64,000 nucleotides of DNA from Deinococcus metalli (GCF_014201805.1 NZ_JACHFK010000001.1:1-64000); one strand, 5' to 3'. Shown: positions 8,995-22,137, counted from the stretch's first letter. Numbers and translations: made by a program. Notes: a model not told the origin generated them from the sequence alone.

Positions 8995-9560
8995 AGCTGG
9001 TGGTCGGCGTGACTGGCGGCAGCGGCATTCCCTACGCGCTGGACGTCCTGCGCGCCCTGAACGCGGCCGACGTGGAGACGCATCTGGTCGTGTCCAGCGG
9101 TGCCAAGCGGGTGATGAGTGCCGAGGGCGGCCCCGGCCTGGCCGACCTGACGGCGCTGGCGACCCACACGCACGACGACCGTGACCTGGCGGCCGGCATC
9201 GCCAGCGGGTCGTTCCGGACGCAGGGCATGCTGATCGTGCCGTGCTCGGCCGGCACCCTGGCGAAGGTCGCGCACGGCTTCGCGGACACGCTGCTGACCC
9301 GCGCGGCGCACGTGACCCTCAAGGAACGCCGACGGCTGGTGCTGGTCGTGCGCGAGGACCCGCTGCCGCGCCCGGCGCTGCTGAACCTGCTCGCCGCGCA
9401 CGACGCGGGCGCCACCATCATGACCGCCAGCCCCGGCTTCTACCACGCGCCGCGCGACGTGGCGGCGCTGCTGAACTTCGTGACGGCGCGCGTGCTCGAC
9501 CAGTTCGGGCTGGACACGCCCGGCTTCCGCCGCTGGCGCGACACGCCCGAGGACACGTGA
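8991..9560 (+). CDS. ubiX: UbiX-family flavin prenyltransferase
   Basis: A 189-residue flavoprotein of the UbiX/Pad1 family. These enzymes join dimethylallyl phosphate to FMN to make prenylated FMN, the cofactor of UbiD-type decarboxylases. Motifs are VVGVTGGSGIPYA at the N-terminus (FMN-binding), VVSSGAKRVM near residue 33, GMLIVPCSAGTLAKVAHGFADTLLTRAA near 80-105 and RRLVLVVREDPLPRPALLNLL near 115. It is translationally linked to ispD by GTGA overlap. Sharing a transcript with isoprenoid precursor genes makes sense because its prenyl donor comes from that pathway. A UbiD partner is not in this window. Confidence 0.88.
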   Translation: MKLVVGVTGGSGIPYALDVLRALNAADVETHLVVSSGAKRVMSAEGGPGLADLTALATHTHDDRDLAAGIASGSFRTQGMLIVPCSAGTLAKVAHGFADTLLTRAAHVTLKERRRLVLVVREDPLPRPALLNLLAAHDAGATIMTASPGFYHAPRDVAALLNFVTARVLDQFGLDTPGFRRWRDTPEDT

Positions 9561-10240
9561 GCGCCGCGTGTTTCCTGGCCGGCACGGTCGCCGCGCTGAT
9601 TCCCGCCGCCGGGGCCGGCACGCGCCTGGGGCAGGGGCCCAAGGCCTACGTGGAGGTGGGCGGACAGAGCCTGCTGGCCCGCAGCGTCGCGGCGCTGCGC
9701 CCGCATGTGGACGAGGTGGTGGTGGCCCTGCCGGAGGGCGGCGCGCCGGACCTGCCGCCGGACGTGCGCGTGATCGCGGGCGGCGCGACCCGCCAGGACA
9801 CCGTGCACGCCCTGCTGTGCGCCACGGCGGCCGACTACGTCCTGATCCACGACGCCGCGCGGCCCTTCCTGGGCGAGGCGACCATCCTGGCGCTGCTGGA
9901 GGGCATGGTGGAGACGGGCGCGGCGACCGCCGCCCTGCCAGTGGCCGACACCCTGGTGCGCGCCGCGCCGGGCGGCGAGTGGGGCGAGTTGACGTCCCGC
10001 GAGGGCCTGTGGGCGGTGCAGACGCCGCAGGCCTTCCGGCGGGCGCTGCTGCTGGACGCGCACCGGCGGGCCCGCGCGGACGGCCATGCCGCCACCGACG
10101 ACGCCGGACTGGTCGCGCGGCAGGGCGGGCGGGTGCGGCTGGTGCCGGGTGACGCCCGCCTGTTCAAGGTCACCACACCCGCGGACCTGCCGCTGGCCCA
10201 GGCCGTGGCCCGCGTGTGGGATGCTGGAGATCATGCCTGA
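9557..10240 (+). CDS. ispD: 2-C-methyl-D-erythritol 4-phosphate cytidylyltransferase
   Basis: A 227-residue enzyme of the MEP pathway that transfers CMP from CTP to methylerythritol phosphate. It has the nucleotidyltransferase signature AALIPAAGAGTRLGQGPKAY with the catalytic Lys near residue 27, then GGATRQDTVHALL, VLIHDAARPFL, and TDDAGLVARQGGRVRLVPGD near the C-terminus. The GTG start at 9557 overlaps the ubiX stop. Its own stop is overlapped by ispE. The length is normal for IspD. Confidence 0.93.
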   Translation: MSAACFLAGTVAALIPAAGAGTRLGQGPKAYVEVGGQSLLARSVAALRPHVDEVVVALPEGGAPDLPPDVRVIAGGATRQDTVHALLCATAADYVLIHDAARPFLGEATILALLEGMVETGAATAALPVADTLVRAAPGGEWGELTSREGLWAVQTPQAFRRALLLDAHRRARADGHAATDDAGLVARQGGRVRLVPGDARLFKVTTPADLPLAQAVARVWDAGDHA

Positions 10241-11081
10241 CGCGCCGATGAGCGGCACCACCTACTTCGCGCCGGCCAAGGTCAACCTGGGCCTGAGCGT
10301 CCGCGCCGTGCGCGCCGACGGCTACCACGACCTCCATACCCTGATGGTGCCGCTGCAGGTGGGCGACGACCTGACCGTCGCGCCCGCCCCGGCCCTGACG
10401 CTGGAGGTGTACGGTGCGGACCTCCCGACCGGCGACGGCAACCTGGTGTACCGCGCCGCCCGCGCGTACCTGGACGCGGCCGGTACGGACCGCGGCGCGC
10501 ACCTGGTCCTGCACAAGCGCCTGCCGCTCGCGTCGGGCCTGGGCGGCGGCAGCAGCGACGCGGCCACCACCCTGATGGCCCTGGCCCGCGTGTACCCCGC
10601 CGGCGTGGACCTGCACGCCATTGCCCGGACGCTGGGCGCGGACGTGCCGTTCTTCCTGCTGGGCCGCGCGGCCGTGGCCGAGGGCACCGGCGACCTGCTC
10701 ACGCCGCTGCCGGTGCCGCGCACGCCACTGGTGCTGGTCAATCCCGGCGTCGAGGTCAGTGCGCGCGACGCCTACCGCTGGCTGGACGCCGAGGAGACCA
10801 CCACTCCGCCCCTGGACATTGACGAGGTGCTCGCCACCCTCGCCGACGGCCGGCCGGTGCCGTACACGAACGCCCTGCAGGGCCCGGTGGCCGCCCGCCA
10901 CGCCCCCGTGCGCGACGCGCTGGCCGCCCTGGGCAGCGCCGGCCTGCGCTCGCCGCTGATGAGCGGCTCGGGCAGCACGTGCTTCGCGCTGGCCGCCAGC
11001 GAGGACGCCGCGCACGCCGCCGCGCAGGCCATCGCCGTGCAGCACCCGGCGTGGTGGGTGCACGCCACCTGTACCCTCTGA
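10233..11081 (+). CDS. ispE: 4-diphosphocytidyl-2-C-methyl-D-erythritol kinase
   Basis: A 282-residue GHMP kinase that phosphorylates the IspD product at the 2-hydroxyl. FAPAKVNLGLSV near the N-terminus, the ATP loop LPLASGLGGGSSDAATTL near residue 100, and the C-terminal SPLMSGSGSTCFAL are diagnostic. The start at 10233 follows CTGGAG and overlaps ispD by 8 bases; an ATG at 10248 is possible but lacks a ribosome site. Having ispD and ispE adjacent is common. IspF is not here. Confidence 0.94.
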   Translation: MPDAPMSGTTYFAPAKVNLGLSVRAVRADGYHDLHTLMVPLQVGDDLTVAPAPALTLEVYGADLPTGDGNLVYRAARAYLDAAGTDRGAHLVLHKRLPLASGLGGGSSDAATTLMALARVYPAGVDLHAIARTLGADVPFFLLGRAAVAEGTGDLLTPLPVPRTPLVLVNPGVEVSARDAYRWLDAEETTTPPLDIDEVLATLADGRPVPYTNALQGPVAARHAPVRDALAALGSAGLRSPLMSGSGSTCFALAASEDAAHAAAQAIAVQHPAWWVHATCTL

Positions 11082-11263
11082 GCCGCACCCGGTTCGGTGA
11101 CCGGCGCGGCTCATGAGTGCTCCTGTCGCCTTCATGGGAGGGGTGGTCAGAGGCGGGTAAGGGTGCCGCGCTTACGGTGGGTCCACAGCCAGCACCGTGC
11201 TGGCGGGTGCCCGGAACGCGCTTCAGGTCCTGTTCCGTCCGGGTGGCCGGGAGTGCACCGCTG

Positions 11264-11641
11264 ATGACGCTGACCGATCCGCCGCAATTCAACCCCACGC
11301 CGTACGCGTTCGCGCAGGCGGTGTCGTTTCCGCAGGTGCTGGCCCTGCCGCACCGGGACGCGTTGCCCGACGGGGACGTGCTGACCTTCCGCTTTCCGAA
11401 CGGGTACGGGGCGGTGATCACGCGGGCGGCGGGCGTGCCGCCGGAAGCGGCGTTCGAGTTCGGGGTGCTGGACTGCACCTTCGACCAGCCGCGCCTGACG
11501 GTGCAGCCGTCGGTGTGCGGGGCGGTGGTGCAGGGCGCCGCGTACGACGTGGTGGCGCAGCTGCTGCAGGCGGCAGAGCGGCTGCCGTGCCACCCCGCGT
11601 GGGAGCGGGCGCTGGTGGCGCTGGAGGACGAGGAGTTCTAG
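11264..11641 (+). CDS. Conserved-looking small protein, function unknown
   Basis: A 125-residue acidic protein beginning MTLTDPPQFNPTPYAFAQAV, without signal peptide or membrane segment. I do not recognise it. The codon bias matches its neighbours, supporting a real gene. The start at 11264 is chosen for the GGGAG about 10 bases upstream; the frame remains open for 49 codons further upstream, but that stretch looks non-coding. It lies between ispE and the acylase gene, with 182 bases of leader region that shows no clear promoter. Confidence 0.65.
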   Translation: MTLTDPPQFNPTPYAFAQAVSFPQVLALPHRDALPDGDVLTFRFPNGYGAVITRAAGVPPEAAFEFGVLDCTFDQPRLTVQPSVCGAVVQGAAYDVVAQLLQAAERLPCHPAWERALVALEDEEF

Positions 11642-11660
11642 CCGCGCGCGGCGGGATCGC

Positions 11661-11666
11661 TATATT
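11661..11666 (+). promoter_or_regulatory. -10 box upstream of the acylase gene
   Basis: TATATT, about 30 bases before the ATG at 11696. This would give a leader of about 23 bases containing the ribosome site AGTGGAGG. Confidence 0.4.
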
Positions 11667-11695
11667 GAACCCAGTCCAACGGAGTGGAGGTTCAT

Positions 11696-14086
<2,391 letters not shown>

Positions 14087-14102
14087 GGGCTAGACTGCCG
14101 GC

Positions 14103-14702
14103 ATGGCCGAACTTGACCGTGTGCGCGAGGCCCTGCGCGCCAGCATGACCGCCTGGGCCACCCTGGAAGTCCGGGGAGACCAGGCCCGCGTGATTCCCGC
14201 CCCGGACCCGGACGCCCTGGCCGCCCACCTGGAACGCGTCGATCCGCAGTGGGGCCTCGCGTGGGCCTGCGACAGCGTGCAGCCGCCGGTGGTGCGCGCC
14301 CGCCTGACCCTGCACGGCACGGCCCGCGAGGGTCTCGCCACGGCGCACACGCTGAACGACGCGAAACTCGCCGCGCTGGCCGACGCGGCGCGCACGTGGG
14401 GCGTGGCCCCCGCCGGCGACAGCGCGTGGGTCGAGTACGACCAGGAGGACGGCGCCAACACCACCGACCTCGATGCCGACGCGCCCATCGCCGCGGCGGC
14501 CGCGCCCCGGCCCGCGCCGCCCGAACCGCCCCGTGATCCGCAGATGGAAAAGGCCCGGCGGCACATCGAGGACCTGCTCGAACAGCTGAAGGTGGCGGGG
14601 CGCGGCGGGGACGCTGCCCGCATCCTGATGCGCGGCTACGGCGAGACGCTCGACGAGAGCCGCGCCATCTACAAGGAGTTGCAGGCGCTGCTCAAGGGCT
14701 GA
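14103..14702 (+). CDS. Possible divergent Rad52/DdrA-like single-strand annealing protein
   Basis: A 199-residue protein. Residues 35-115 look like a shortened Rad52-fold pattern: DPDALAAHLERVDPQWGLAW (helix, then strand), VVRARLTLHGTAREG (strand pair), NDAKLAALADAARTWGV (helix) and SAWVEYDQEDG. This order recalls DdrA of Deinococcus, which protects single-stranded DNA ends. An Ala/Pro linker (129-145) leads to a helical C-terminal region (EDLLEQLKVAGRGGDAARILMRGYG) like the tails of some annealing proteins. The match is from memory of the family pattern, without alignment, so it could instead be an unrelated conserved protein. Monocistronic, with its own leaderless promoter and terminator. 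Confidence 0.5.
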   Translation: MAELDRVREALRASMTAWATLEVRGDQARVIPAPDPDALAAHLERVDPQWGLAWACDSVQPPVVRARLTLHGTAREGLATAHTLNDAKLAALADAARTWGVAPAGDSAWVEYDQEDGANTTDLDADAPIAAAAAPRPAPPEPPRDPQMEKARRHIEDLLEQLKVAGRGGDAARILMRGYGETLDESRAIYKELQALLKG

Positions 14703-14715
14703 ACTTGACCAGAGC

Positions 14716-14747
14716 GCAGGCGAGCCCGAAGACTTGGGCTCGCCTGC
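14716..14747. terminator. Bidirectional terminator between convergent genes
   Basis: A perfect 12-bp stem GCAGGCGAGCCC (14716-14727) with its complement at 14736-14747, loop of 8. It lies between the plus gene ending at 14702 and the minus gene ending at 14755. Confidence 0.75.
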
Positions 14748-14754
14748 TCGCCTT

Positions 14755-15426
14755 TCAGCGAGGTCGGGGGCGGGCCCGCGCCGTCCGCCGGACGTCCAGC
14801 AGGCGCAGGCCGAAGCCGTACGCCACCAGCGCGACCGACACGCCGTACAGCACGCCCAGGTGGTCGCTGCCCGACGTGATGCCGTGGGCGGTCAGCAGCA
14901 CGAAGGCGGGGTACGCGGTGAGGTGCAGGGCCTTCCACACCCGCGTGGACACGTGCCGGCGAAGGTGGGTGCTGACCACGACCAGTGCCAGCACGTACAG
15001 GCCCAGCGTGCCCAGCGCGACCGGGAGGGGCAGCACGGTGCTGCGGCCGGGAATCAGGATCGCCGCGAAGGTCTGTGGCGACTGCCGGTCCACCGTGAGC
15101 AGCACGCCGTGCAGCGCGCCCAGCGCCAGCGCGAAACCCGACGCGACGCCGTGCCACCCGGCCTGATACGCGCGGTTCAGCCACGTGGGCGCGGAGCGGC
15201 TGCCCAGCAGCGCGCCGGTCGCGGTGGTCACCGCCAGCAGCATGTACGCGACCGTGCCCGTCGCGCGGTTCAGCGTCCATGCCAGCGTCTGTGGGCCCAG
15301 GTGCAGCCAGCACGCGGCGTACGCCAGCCCGAACACGACCAGCAGCGACGCCGTCAGCAGGGTGTTGCGCTCGTCGTCCAGCACGCCGTTCACGCGCGTG
15401 GGCCGGGGAGGCGTGCCGGAGGTCAT
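14755..15426 (-). CDS. Ferric-reductase-like transmembrane protein
   Basis: A 223-residue protein with about six transmembrane helices, of the ferric-reductase-like heme-b domain type. Likely heme-ligating histidines are in AGWHGVASGFALALGALHGV (two His in one helix region), and VWKALHLTAYPAFVLLTAHG carries another two. Such domains move electrons across the membrane. The start ATG at 15426 overlaps the ApbE stop as ATGA. It lacks the NAD/FAD-binding C-terminal part of eukaryotic ferric reductases, so it needs a partner. Co-expression with ApbE points to a flavinylated electron carrier. Confidence 0.78.
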   Translation of the reverse strand: MTSGTPPRPTRVNGVLDDERNTLLTASLLVVFGLAYAACWLHLGPQTLAWTLNRATGTVAYMLLAVTTATGALLGSRSAPTWLNRAYQAGWHGVASGFALALGALHGVLLTVDRQSPQTFAAILIPGRSTVLPLPVALGTLGLYVLALVVVSTHLRRHVSTRVWKALHLTAYPAFVLLTAHGITSGSDHLGVLYGVSVALVAYGFGLRLLDVRRTARARPRPR

Positions 15427-16283
15427 GCCGCCCACCGGCCCCAGCGGCCGTCCTGCCACGTGTGGACATGACCTGCCCGGTCAAAAGCCAGCAGGCGGGT
15501 GCCGGGGGGCGCCACGTCGCGCAGCACGTCGTCTGCGCCCAGCAGCGCCACTTTCGCCAGGGTCTCGGCCACAGTCACGCGCCCGGCCAGCGCCGTCACC
15601 TGCACGAACGCCGTGTCGGCACTGCGCCCGGTGCGCGGGTCGATCACGTGGTGCCCGCCGGCCCACGCGCGCTTCAGGACGCTGCTGGTCGCCACGCCCG
15701 CCACCCCCGCGCCCACGTTCACGTACAGAGGCGACCCGTCCGGCGTCTCGATACCCACCGTGCCCCCCTGCGGGAACTGCACGTGCAGGTCGCCGCCCGC
15801 GTCCAGCACCGCGTCCCCGCCCAGGAAGCGCGCGGCCTGCTCCGCGATCCAGCTCTTCGCGGTGCCGCCCAGGTCGAGCCGCACCCCGGCCGGAATGCGG
15901 ATCACCTCATACGTGGCCACCACGCCGTCCAACGCGGGCACCGGCACCGCGTCCCGCACGGGCGAGTCGCCGGGCGCGGCCTCGTATCCGGCCGCCTCCA
16001 GCGCGCCCAGCACCGTCGGGGTGATCAGACCGCGGGTGCGCCGCGCCACGTCCAGCGCGTGCCGCACGGCCAGCACCACGTCAGCGGGCGGGTCCAGCAG
16101 CTCGCCGTGCGCGTTCAGCCGCGTCAGGGGCGAGGGCCGGAAGCGGGTCAGGAGGCCCTCCAGGCGGCGCACCTCGTTCAGCGCCGCGAAGGCCCCCTGC
16201 CCGCTGGCGCGCACGTGTGTGCCCAGCGCCTCCAGCGTCAGCTCCGGCACTGGGAGCAGCGCGGGCGTCACGCTCCGCTCCAT
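15423..16283 (-). CDS. apbE: FAD:protein FMN transferase (ApbE family)
   Basis: A 286-residue ApbE-type enzyme that attaches FMN from FAD to a Thr or Ser of a target protein outside the membrane. Visible features are EVRRLEGLLTRFRPSPLTRLN near residue 40, VRLDLGGTAKSWIAEQAA near 140, DAGGDLHV near 165 and HHVIDPRTGRSADTAFVQVTALAG near 220, which includes metal- and FAD-binding positions. No lipobox or clear signal is seen. The ATG at 16283 overlaps the stop of the upstream small gene by one base (TGATG). It sits between a candidate carrier and a heme membrane protein. Confidence 0.88.
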   Translation of the reverse strand: MERSVTPALLPVPELTLEALGTHVRASGQGAFAALNEVRRLEGLLTRFRPSPLTRLNAHGELLDPPADVVLAVRHALDVARRTRGLITPTVLGALEAAGYEAAPGDSPVRDAVPVPALDGVVATYEVIRIPAGVRLDLGGTAKSWIAEQAARFLGGDAVLDAGGDLHVQFPQGGTVGIETPDGSPLYVNVGAGVAGVATSSVLKRAWAGGHHVIDPRTGRSADTAFVQVTALAGRVTVAETLAKVALLGADDVLRDVAPPGTRLLAFDRAGHVHTWQDGRWGRWAA

Positions 16284-16567
16284 CACGATCCCCTCGTGGT
16301 GCCGCGCGACCAGCCCTGCGGCTGCGCCGAGTACGTGGCGTCGGGCGCCGCCTGAGTCCAGCCGCCCTGCGTGGTGGCTGCCCAGCCGGCATCGTCGGTG
16401 TCTTCAGGGAGCACAGCAGAGGTCTGCGCGTTCGCCCCCACGCCGCTGCCCAGCCACGACACGGTCAGGCCCAGCGCCAGGCTGCCGCTCAGGAGCAGCA
16501 GGGACCCCGTTGCCCGCCGCGGGTCGAAGGAAGGTCGGGTCGTCCGGGCGGGGGGCGTGGTCGTCAT
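16283..16567 (-). CDS. Small single-span membrane protein, possible minimal flavin carrier
   Basis: A 94-residue protein with one membrane segment (about residues 20-40) and a short polar C-terminal tail. The tail contains APDATYSAQ (residues 74-82), which resembles the end of the ApbE flavinylation motif (usual form S/T-G-A-T-Y-S) but with Pro-Asp in place of Ser-Gly. It is first in an operon with ApbE and a ferric-reductase-like protein, all overlapping. No complete FMN-binding domain is present. That it is the ApbE target is speculation from context. It could also be an unrelated small anchor protein. Confidence 0.6.
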   Translation of the reverse strand: MTTTPPARTTRPSFDPRRATGSLLLLSGSLALGLTVSWLGSGVGANAQTSAVLPEDTDDAGWAATTQGGWTQAAPDATYSAQPQGWSRGTTRGS

Positions 16568-16607
16568 GGCGCAGTGTGTGCCGGCGCGGTTAGAGGGCGG
16601 GGAACGC

Positions 16608-16613
16608 TACCCT
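16608..16613 (+). promoter_or_regulatory. -10 box of yjbQ (leaderless)
   Basis: TACCCT, six bases before the ATG at 16620. Confidence 0.5.
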
Positions 16614-16619
16614 ACCCGC

Positions 16620-17045
16620 ATGTGGGCCCAGCGCGACCTGACCCTGCCGCCCGCGCGGCGCGGCTTTCACCTCATCACCCGCGAGGTCGTGGCGGCCATG
16701 CCGGAACTCGCCGGCGTGCGCGTGGGCCTGCTGCACGTGTTCATCCAGCACACCTCCGCCAGCGTGACCGTCAGCGAGAACGCCAGCCCGGACGTACGCC
16801 GCGACTTCGAGACGTACTTCAACCACGCCGTTCCCGACGGCTGGGCAGCGTTCGAGCACACCCTGGAAGGCCCGGACGACATGGCGGCCCACATCAAGGC
16901 CAGTGTGCTCGGCTCCAGTGTCACGCTGCCCGTGCGGCGCGGCCGGCTCGCCCTGGGCACGTGGCAGGGCGTGTACCTGTGCGAACACCGCGACCACGGC
17001 GGCCCGCGAACGCTGGTGCTCACGCTGACGGGGGAGGGGGAATGA
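16620..17045 (+). CDS. YjbQ family protein (UPF0047)
   Basis: A 141-residue protein of the YjbQ/UPF0047 family, also annotated as secondary thiamine-phosphate synthase. Motifs are FHLITREVV, GLLHVFIQHTSASVTVSENASPDVRRDFE near residue 40-70, the His-rich GPDDMAAHIKASVLGSSVTLPV near 83, and LALGTWQGVYLCEHRDHGGPR near the end. The conserved His residues suggest metal binding. The physiological role of the family is unsettled. It is leaderless and shares an ATGA overlap with the next gene. Confidence 0.87.
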   Translation: MWAQRDLTLPPARRGFHLITREVVAAMPELAGVRVGLLHVFIQHTSASVTVSENASPDVRRDFETYFNHAVPDGWAAFEHTLEGPDDMAAHIKASVLGSSVTLPVRRGRLALGTWQGVYLCEHRDHGGPRTLVLTLTGEGE

Positions 17046-17326
17046 TGATCGAGGTCTGGGTCTTTCATGGCAACAGCGGACGGCACACGTCTGGCGTGTT
17101 CTCAACCCGGACACTCGCAGAGGACTGGATCCTTCACCATCGCCTCAGCGGCGTGCTCACGGCCTATCCGCCCGACCGGGGGGTGTACGACTGGGCGGTG
17201 AGACGTGGAACCTTCAGAGCAAGGCGAGACGGGCACCACAGTCCAGCGTTCATCGGCCCGTTCAGCAGCGCCGTTCAGGATCACGCGCACCACGAAGATG
17301 GTGTGCGCGTTGCGGGATGCGAGTAA
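17042..17326 (+). CDS. DUF7710-like small protein
   Basis: A 94-residue soluble protein beginning MMIEVWVFHGNSGRHTSGVF. It then has a regular pattern: AEDWILHHRLSGVLTAYPPDRGVYDWAVRRG, FIGPFSSAVQDHAHHEDG. I recall this pattern as the DUF7710 family (function unknown), not verified. The start overlaps the yjbQ stop (ATGA). Its base composition is visibly less GC-rich than its neighbours and its codon use is less biased, which fits recent acquisition. No partner is evident. Confidence 0.65.
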   Translation: MMIEVWVFHGNSGRHTSGVFSTRTLAEDWILHHRLSGVLTAYPPDRGVYDWAVRRGTFRARRDGHHSPAFIGPFSSAVQDHAHHEDGVRVAGCE

Positions 17327-17442
17327 ACAACCCTCACCTCACGCCGATCCATTCGGGTACAGTGAGGCACGGTGCTGCGCGCCGTGTTTTTTTTTGCTCC
17401 GGCAGGGAAAAGCAAGTCTGCGCGCGCGGCCGGAGGGCTGAA

Positions 17443-18660
<1,218 letters not shown>

Positions 18661-18826
18661 CAGGAGGAAGGCCGGATGGTCCGTGTCCTGACCGTTCCTT
18701 GAACCGCGGTAGGCCGGAACCGGCGCCGCAGCGGACCGCCGGCGGAGTGGGGAAGCGCCCGACCCGGCCCGGAGCGCCGGAACGCTCATGAAGCAAATTT
18801 GACAATTGCCGCGGGTGGGGGTGACC

Positions 18827-18832
18827 TACACT
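18827..18832 (+). promoter_or_regulatory. -10 box upstream of folE
   Basis: TACACT. A TTGACA stands at 18799-18804 but with a 22-base spacer, longer than usual, so its role as the -35 is doubtful. Transcription from here would start about 18839. Confidence 0.45.
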
Positions 18833-18887
18833 CGCGGCATTCATGTTCGTGCCGGCCACCGTGGTCGGCGCGGTAAGGAGTTGCACC

Positions 18888-19499
<612 letters not shown>

Positions 19500-19524
19500 C
19501 AGGGCAGCCCCGCCGGCAGCATAT

Positions 19525-19561
19525 GAACCCGGGCCTCCGCACACGCTGGAGGCCCGGGTTC
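19525..19561. terminator. Bidirectional terminator between folE and glmU
   Basis: A perfect 14-bp stem GAACCCGGGCCTCC (19525-19538) with its complement at 19548-19561, loop of 9. It separates two convergent genes. Confidence 0.8.
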
Positions 19562-19575
19562 ATCATGTGGACAGA

Positions 19576-21027
19576 TCAGCTGTCCCGACGCTCCAGCCAC
19601 CCGGCCAGCCACGGCAGCTTGCGGCCCACCTGCTCGCGCATGCCGCCCCAGTAGCGGCGCGACCACCCCTCGATGGTGCGCTGCTTGCCGCGCGCGACCG
19701 CCATGGCGCCCTCGGGCACGTCGTCGTGGACGGCGCTGCCGGCGGCGATGAAGGCGGCATTCCCCACGGTGCGCGGCGCGATCAGGGTGGAATTGCTGCC
19801 GATGAACACGCCCGCGCCCACGGTGGTGCGGTGCTTGTTCACGCCGTCGTAGTTGGCGACGATGGTGCCGGCCCCGACGTTCGTCTCCTCGCCGACCGTC
19901 ACGTCGCCCAGGTACGCGAGGTGCCCGGCCTTGACGCCCGGCGCGAGCTGCGCGTTCTTCGTCTCCACGAAGTTCCCGATGTGCACGCCCTGACCCAGGA
20001 CCGTGCCCGGCCGCAGCCGCGCGAACGGTCCCACGTCGCTGCCCGCGCCCACGCGCGCGCCCTCCAGCACGCTGTGCGGCTTTACCACCGCGCCCGCTTC
20101 CAGCGTGCTGTCGGTGACCACCGCGTACGCGCCGACCGTCACGCCGTCCTCGACGCGCGTGTCGCCGCGCAGGATCACGCCGGGCTCCAGCGTCACGTCG
20201 CGGCCCAGGACCACGGTGTCCTCGATGTACACGGTGGCCGGCATGTGGATGGTCACGCCGGCGCGCATGTGCCCCTGCGTGATGCGCTGGCGGATGATGT
20301 CCTCGGCCTCGGCCAGCCCGGTGCGGTCGTTCGCGCCGATCACCTCGCCGGGATCGTCGATGCGGAAGGCGTGGGCCTCGGCGCCCTCGGCACGGTACAG
20401 ACCCAGCAGGTCCGTCAGGTAGTACTCGCCGCTCGCGTTGGTGTTGGTGATGCGGTGGGTCAGGTCCGTGGCGCGCGAGTCCATCAGGTAGACGCCGCTG
20501 TTGAATTCCCGCACGGTGCGTTCCAGCGGCGAGGCGTCCTTCTGCTCCACGATCCGTGTCACGTTGCCGGCCTCGTCCCGGATGATCCGGCCGTACCCGG
20601 TCGCGTCCGGCAATTCCCCGGTCAGGATCGTCATGGCGCTGCCGCGCGCGCGGTGGTCGGCCAGCAGGGCGCGCAGCGTCTCCACCCGCAGCAGCGGCGT
20701 GTCGCCGTACAGCACCAGCACGTCCGCTCCCGCGTGGTCTGTCAGGGCGTCCAGGCCGCACGCGAAGGCGTGACCGGTGCCGAGCTGCCGGTCCTGCCGG
20801 GCGAACACCACGCCCTGGCCCACCAGCGCCGCCTCGACCTGCTCCGCGCCGTGTCCGGTCACCACCACCACCTGCCGGGCGCCCACCTCCTGCGCGGCCT
20901 TCACGGCCCACGCGACCATCGGCCGCCCCGCGACCGGGTGCAGCACCTTCGGCAGCGCGGATTTCATGCGGGTGCCCTGGCCGGCCGCCAGGATCACCAC
21001 GTCCAGCGGACGTTCGTTTGCGTTCAT
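19576..21027 (-). CDS. glmU: Bifunctional GlmU (UDP-GlcNAc pyrophosphorylase / glucosamine-1-phosphate acetyltransferase)
   Basis: A 483-residue two-domain enzyme that makes UDP-GlcNAc for the cell wall. The N-terminal uridyltransferase shows [28 protein letters not shown] and YGDTPLL near residue 110. After about residue 250 the left-handed beta-helix acetyltransferase repeats begin (hexapeptides such as [26 protein letters not shown]), with the catalytic His in [15 protein letters not shown] and the acetyl-CoA region [22 protein letters not shown]. The ATG at 21027 follows AGGTGA. A TAGACT -10 box lies 19 bases upstream. Confidence 0.95.
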   Translation of the reverse strand: MNANERPLDVVILAAGQGTRMKSALPKVLHPVAGRPMVAWAVKAAQEVGARQVVVVTGHGAEQVEAALVGQGVVFARQDRQLGTGHAFACGLDALTDHAGADVLVLYGDTPLLRVETLRALLADHRARGSAMTILTGELPDATGYGRIIRDEAGNVTRIVEQKDASPLERTVREFNSGVYLMDSRATDLTHRITNTNASGEYYLTDLLGLYRAEGAEAHAFRIDDPGEVIGANDRTGLAEAEDIIRQRITQGHMRAGVTIHMPATVYIEDTVVLGRDVTLEPGVILRGDTRVEDGVTVGAYAVVTDSTLEAGAVVKPHSVLEGARVGAGSDVGPFARLRPGTVLGQGVHIGNFVETKNAQLAPGVKAGHLAYLGDVTVGEETNVGAGTIVANYDGVNKHRTTVGAGVFIGSNSTLIAPRTVGNAAFIAAGSAVHDDVPEGAMAVARGKQRTIEGWSRRYWGGMREQVGRKLPWLAGWLERRDS

Positions 21028-21046
21028 GCGGTCACCTGTGGGTGCA

Positions 21047-21052
21047 GTCTAT
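21047..21052 (-). promoter_or_regulatory. -10 box of glmU
   Basis: TAGACT on the minus strand. Ten bases later a GTG opens a three-codon frame whose TGA overlaps the glmU ATG; the same stretch holds the AGGTGA ribosome site. Confidence 0.45.
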
Positions 21053-21064
21053 GCGGGAGCGTCC

Positions 21065-22021
<957 letters not shown>

Positions 22022-22098
22022 AAGTCGCCGCCCAGTGTACGGCAGGCGGCGGAAGGCGGATGGCTGAACGCTCGGGGCACGCGGCCGGGGGCCAATGG

Positions 22099-22137
22099 CG
22101 AAGGCAGAGGGCCCTGTTCTCGAGCCTTCTGCCTTCG
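22099..22137 (-). terminator. Possible terminator after tatC
   Basis: A 13-bp stem with one mismatch (22099-22111 with 22125-22137), 35 bases after the tatC stop and before lgt. There is no T-run, so it is a moderate call. Confidence 0.5.

Noticed and set aside
18799..18832. TTGACA paired with TACACT as a folE promoter.
   Set aside because: The spacer is 22 bases, well over 17, so only the -10 box is listed.
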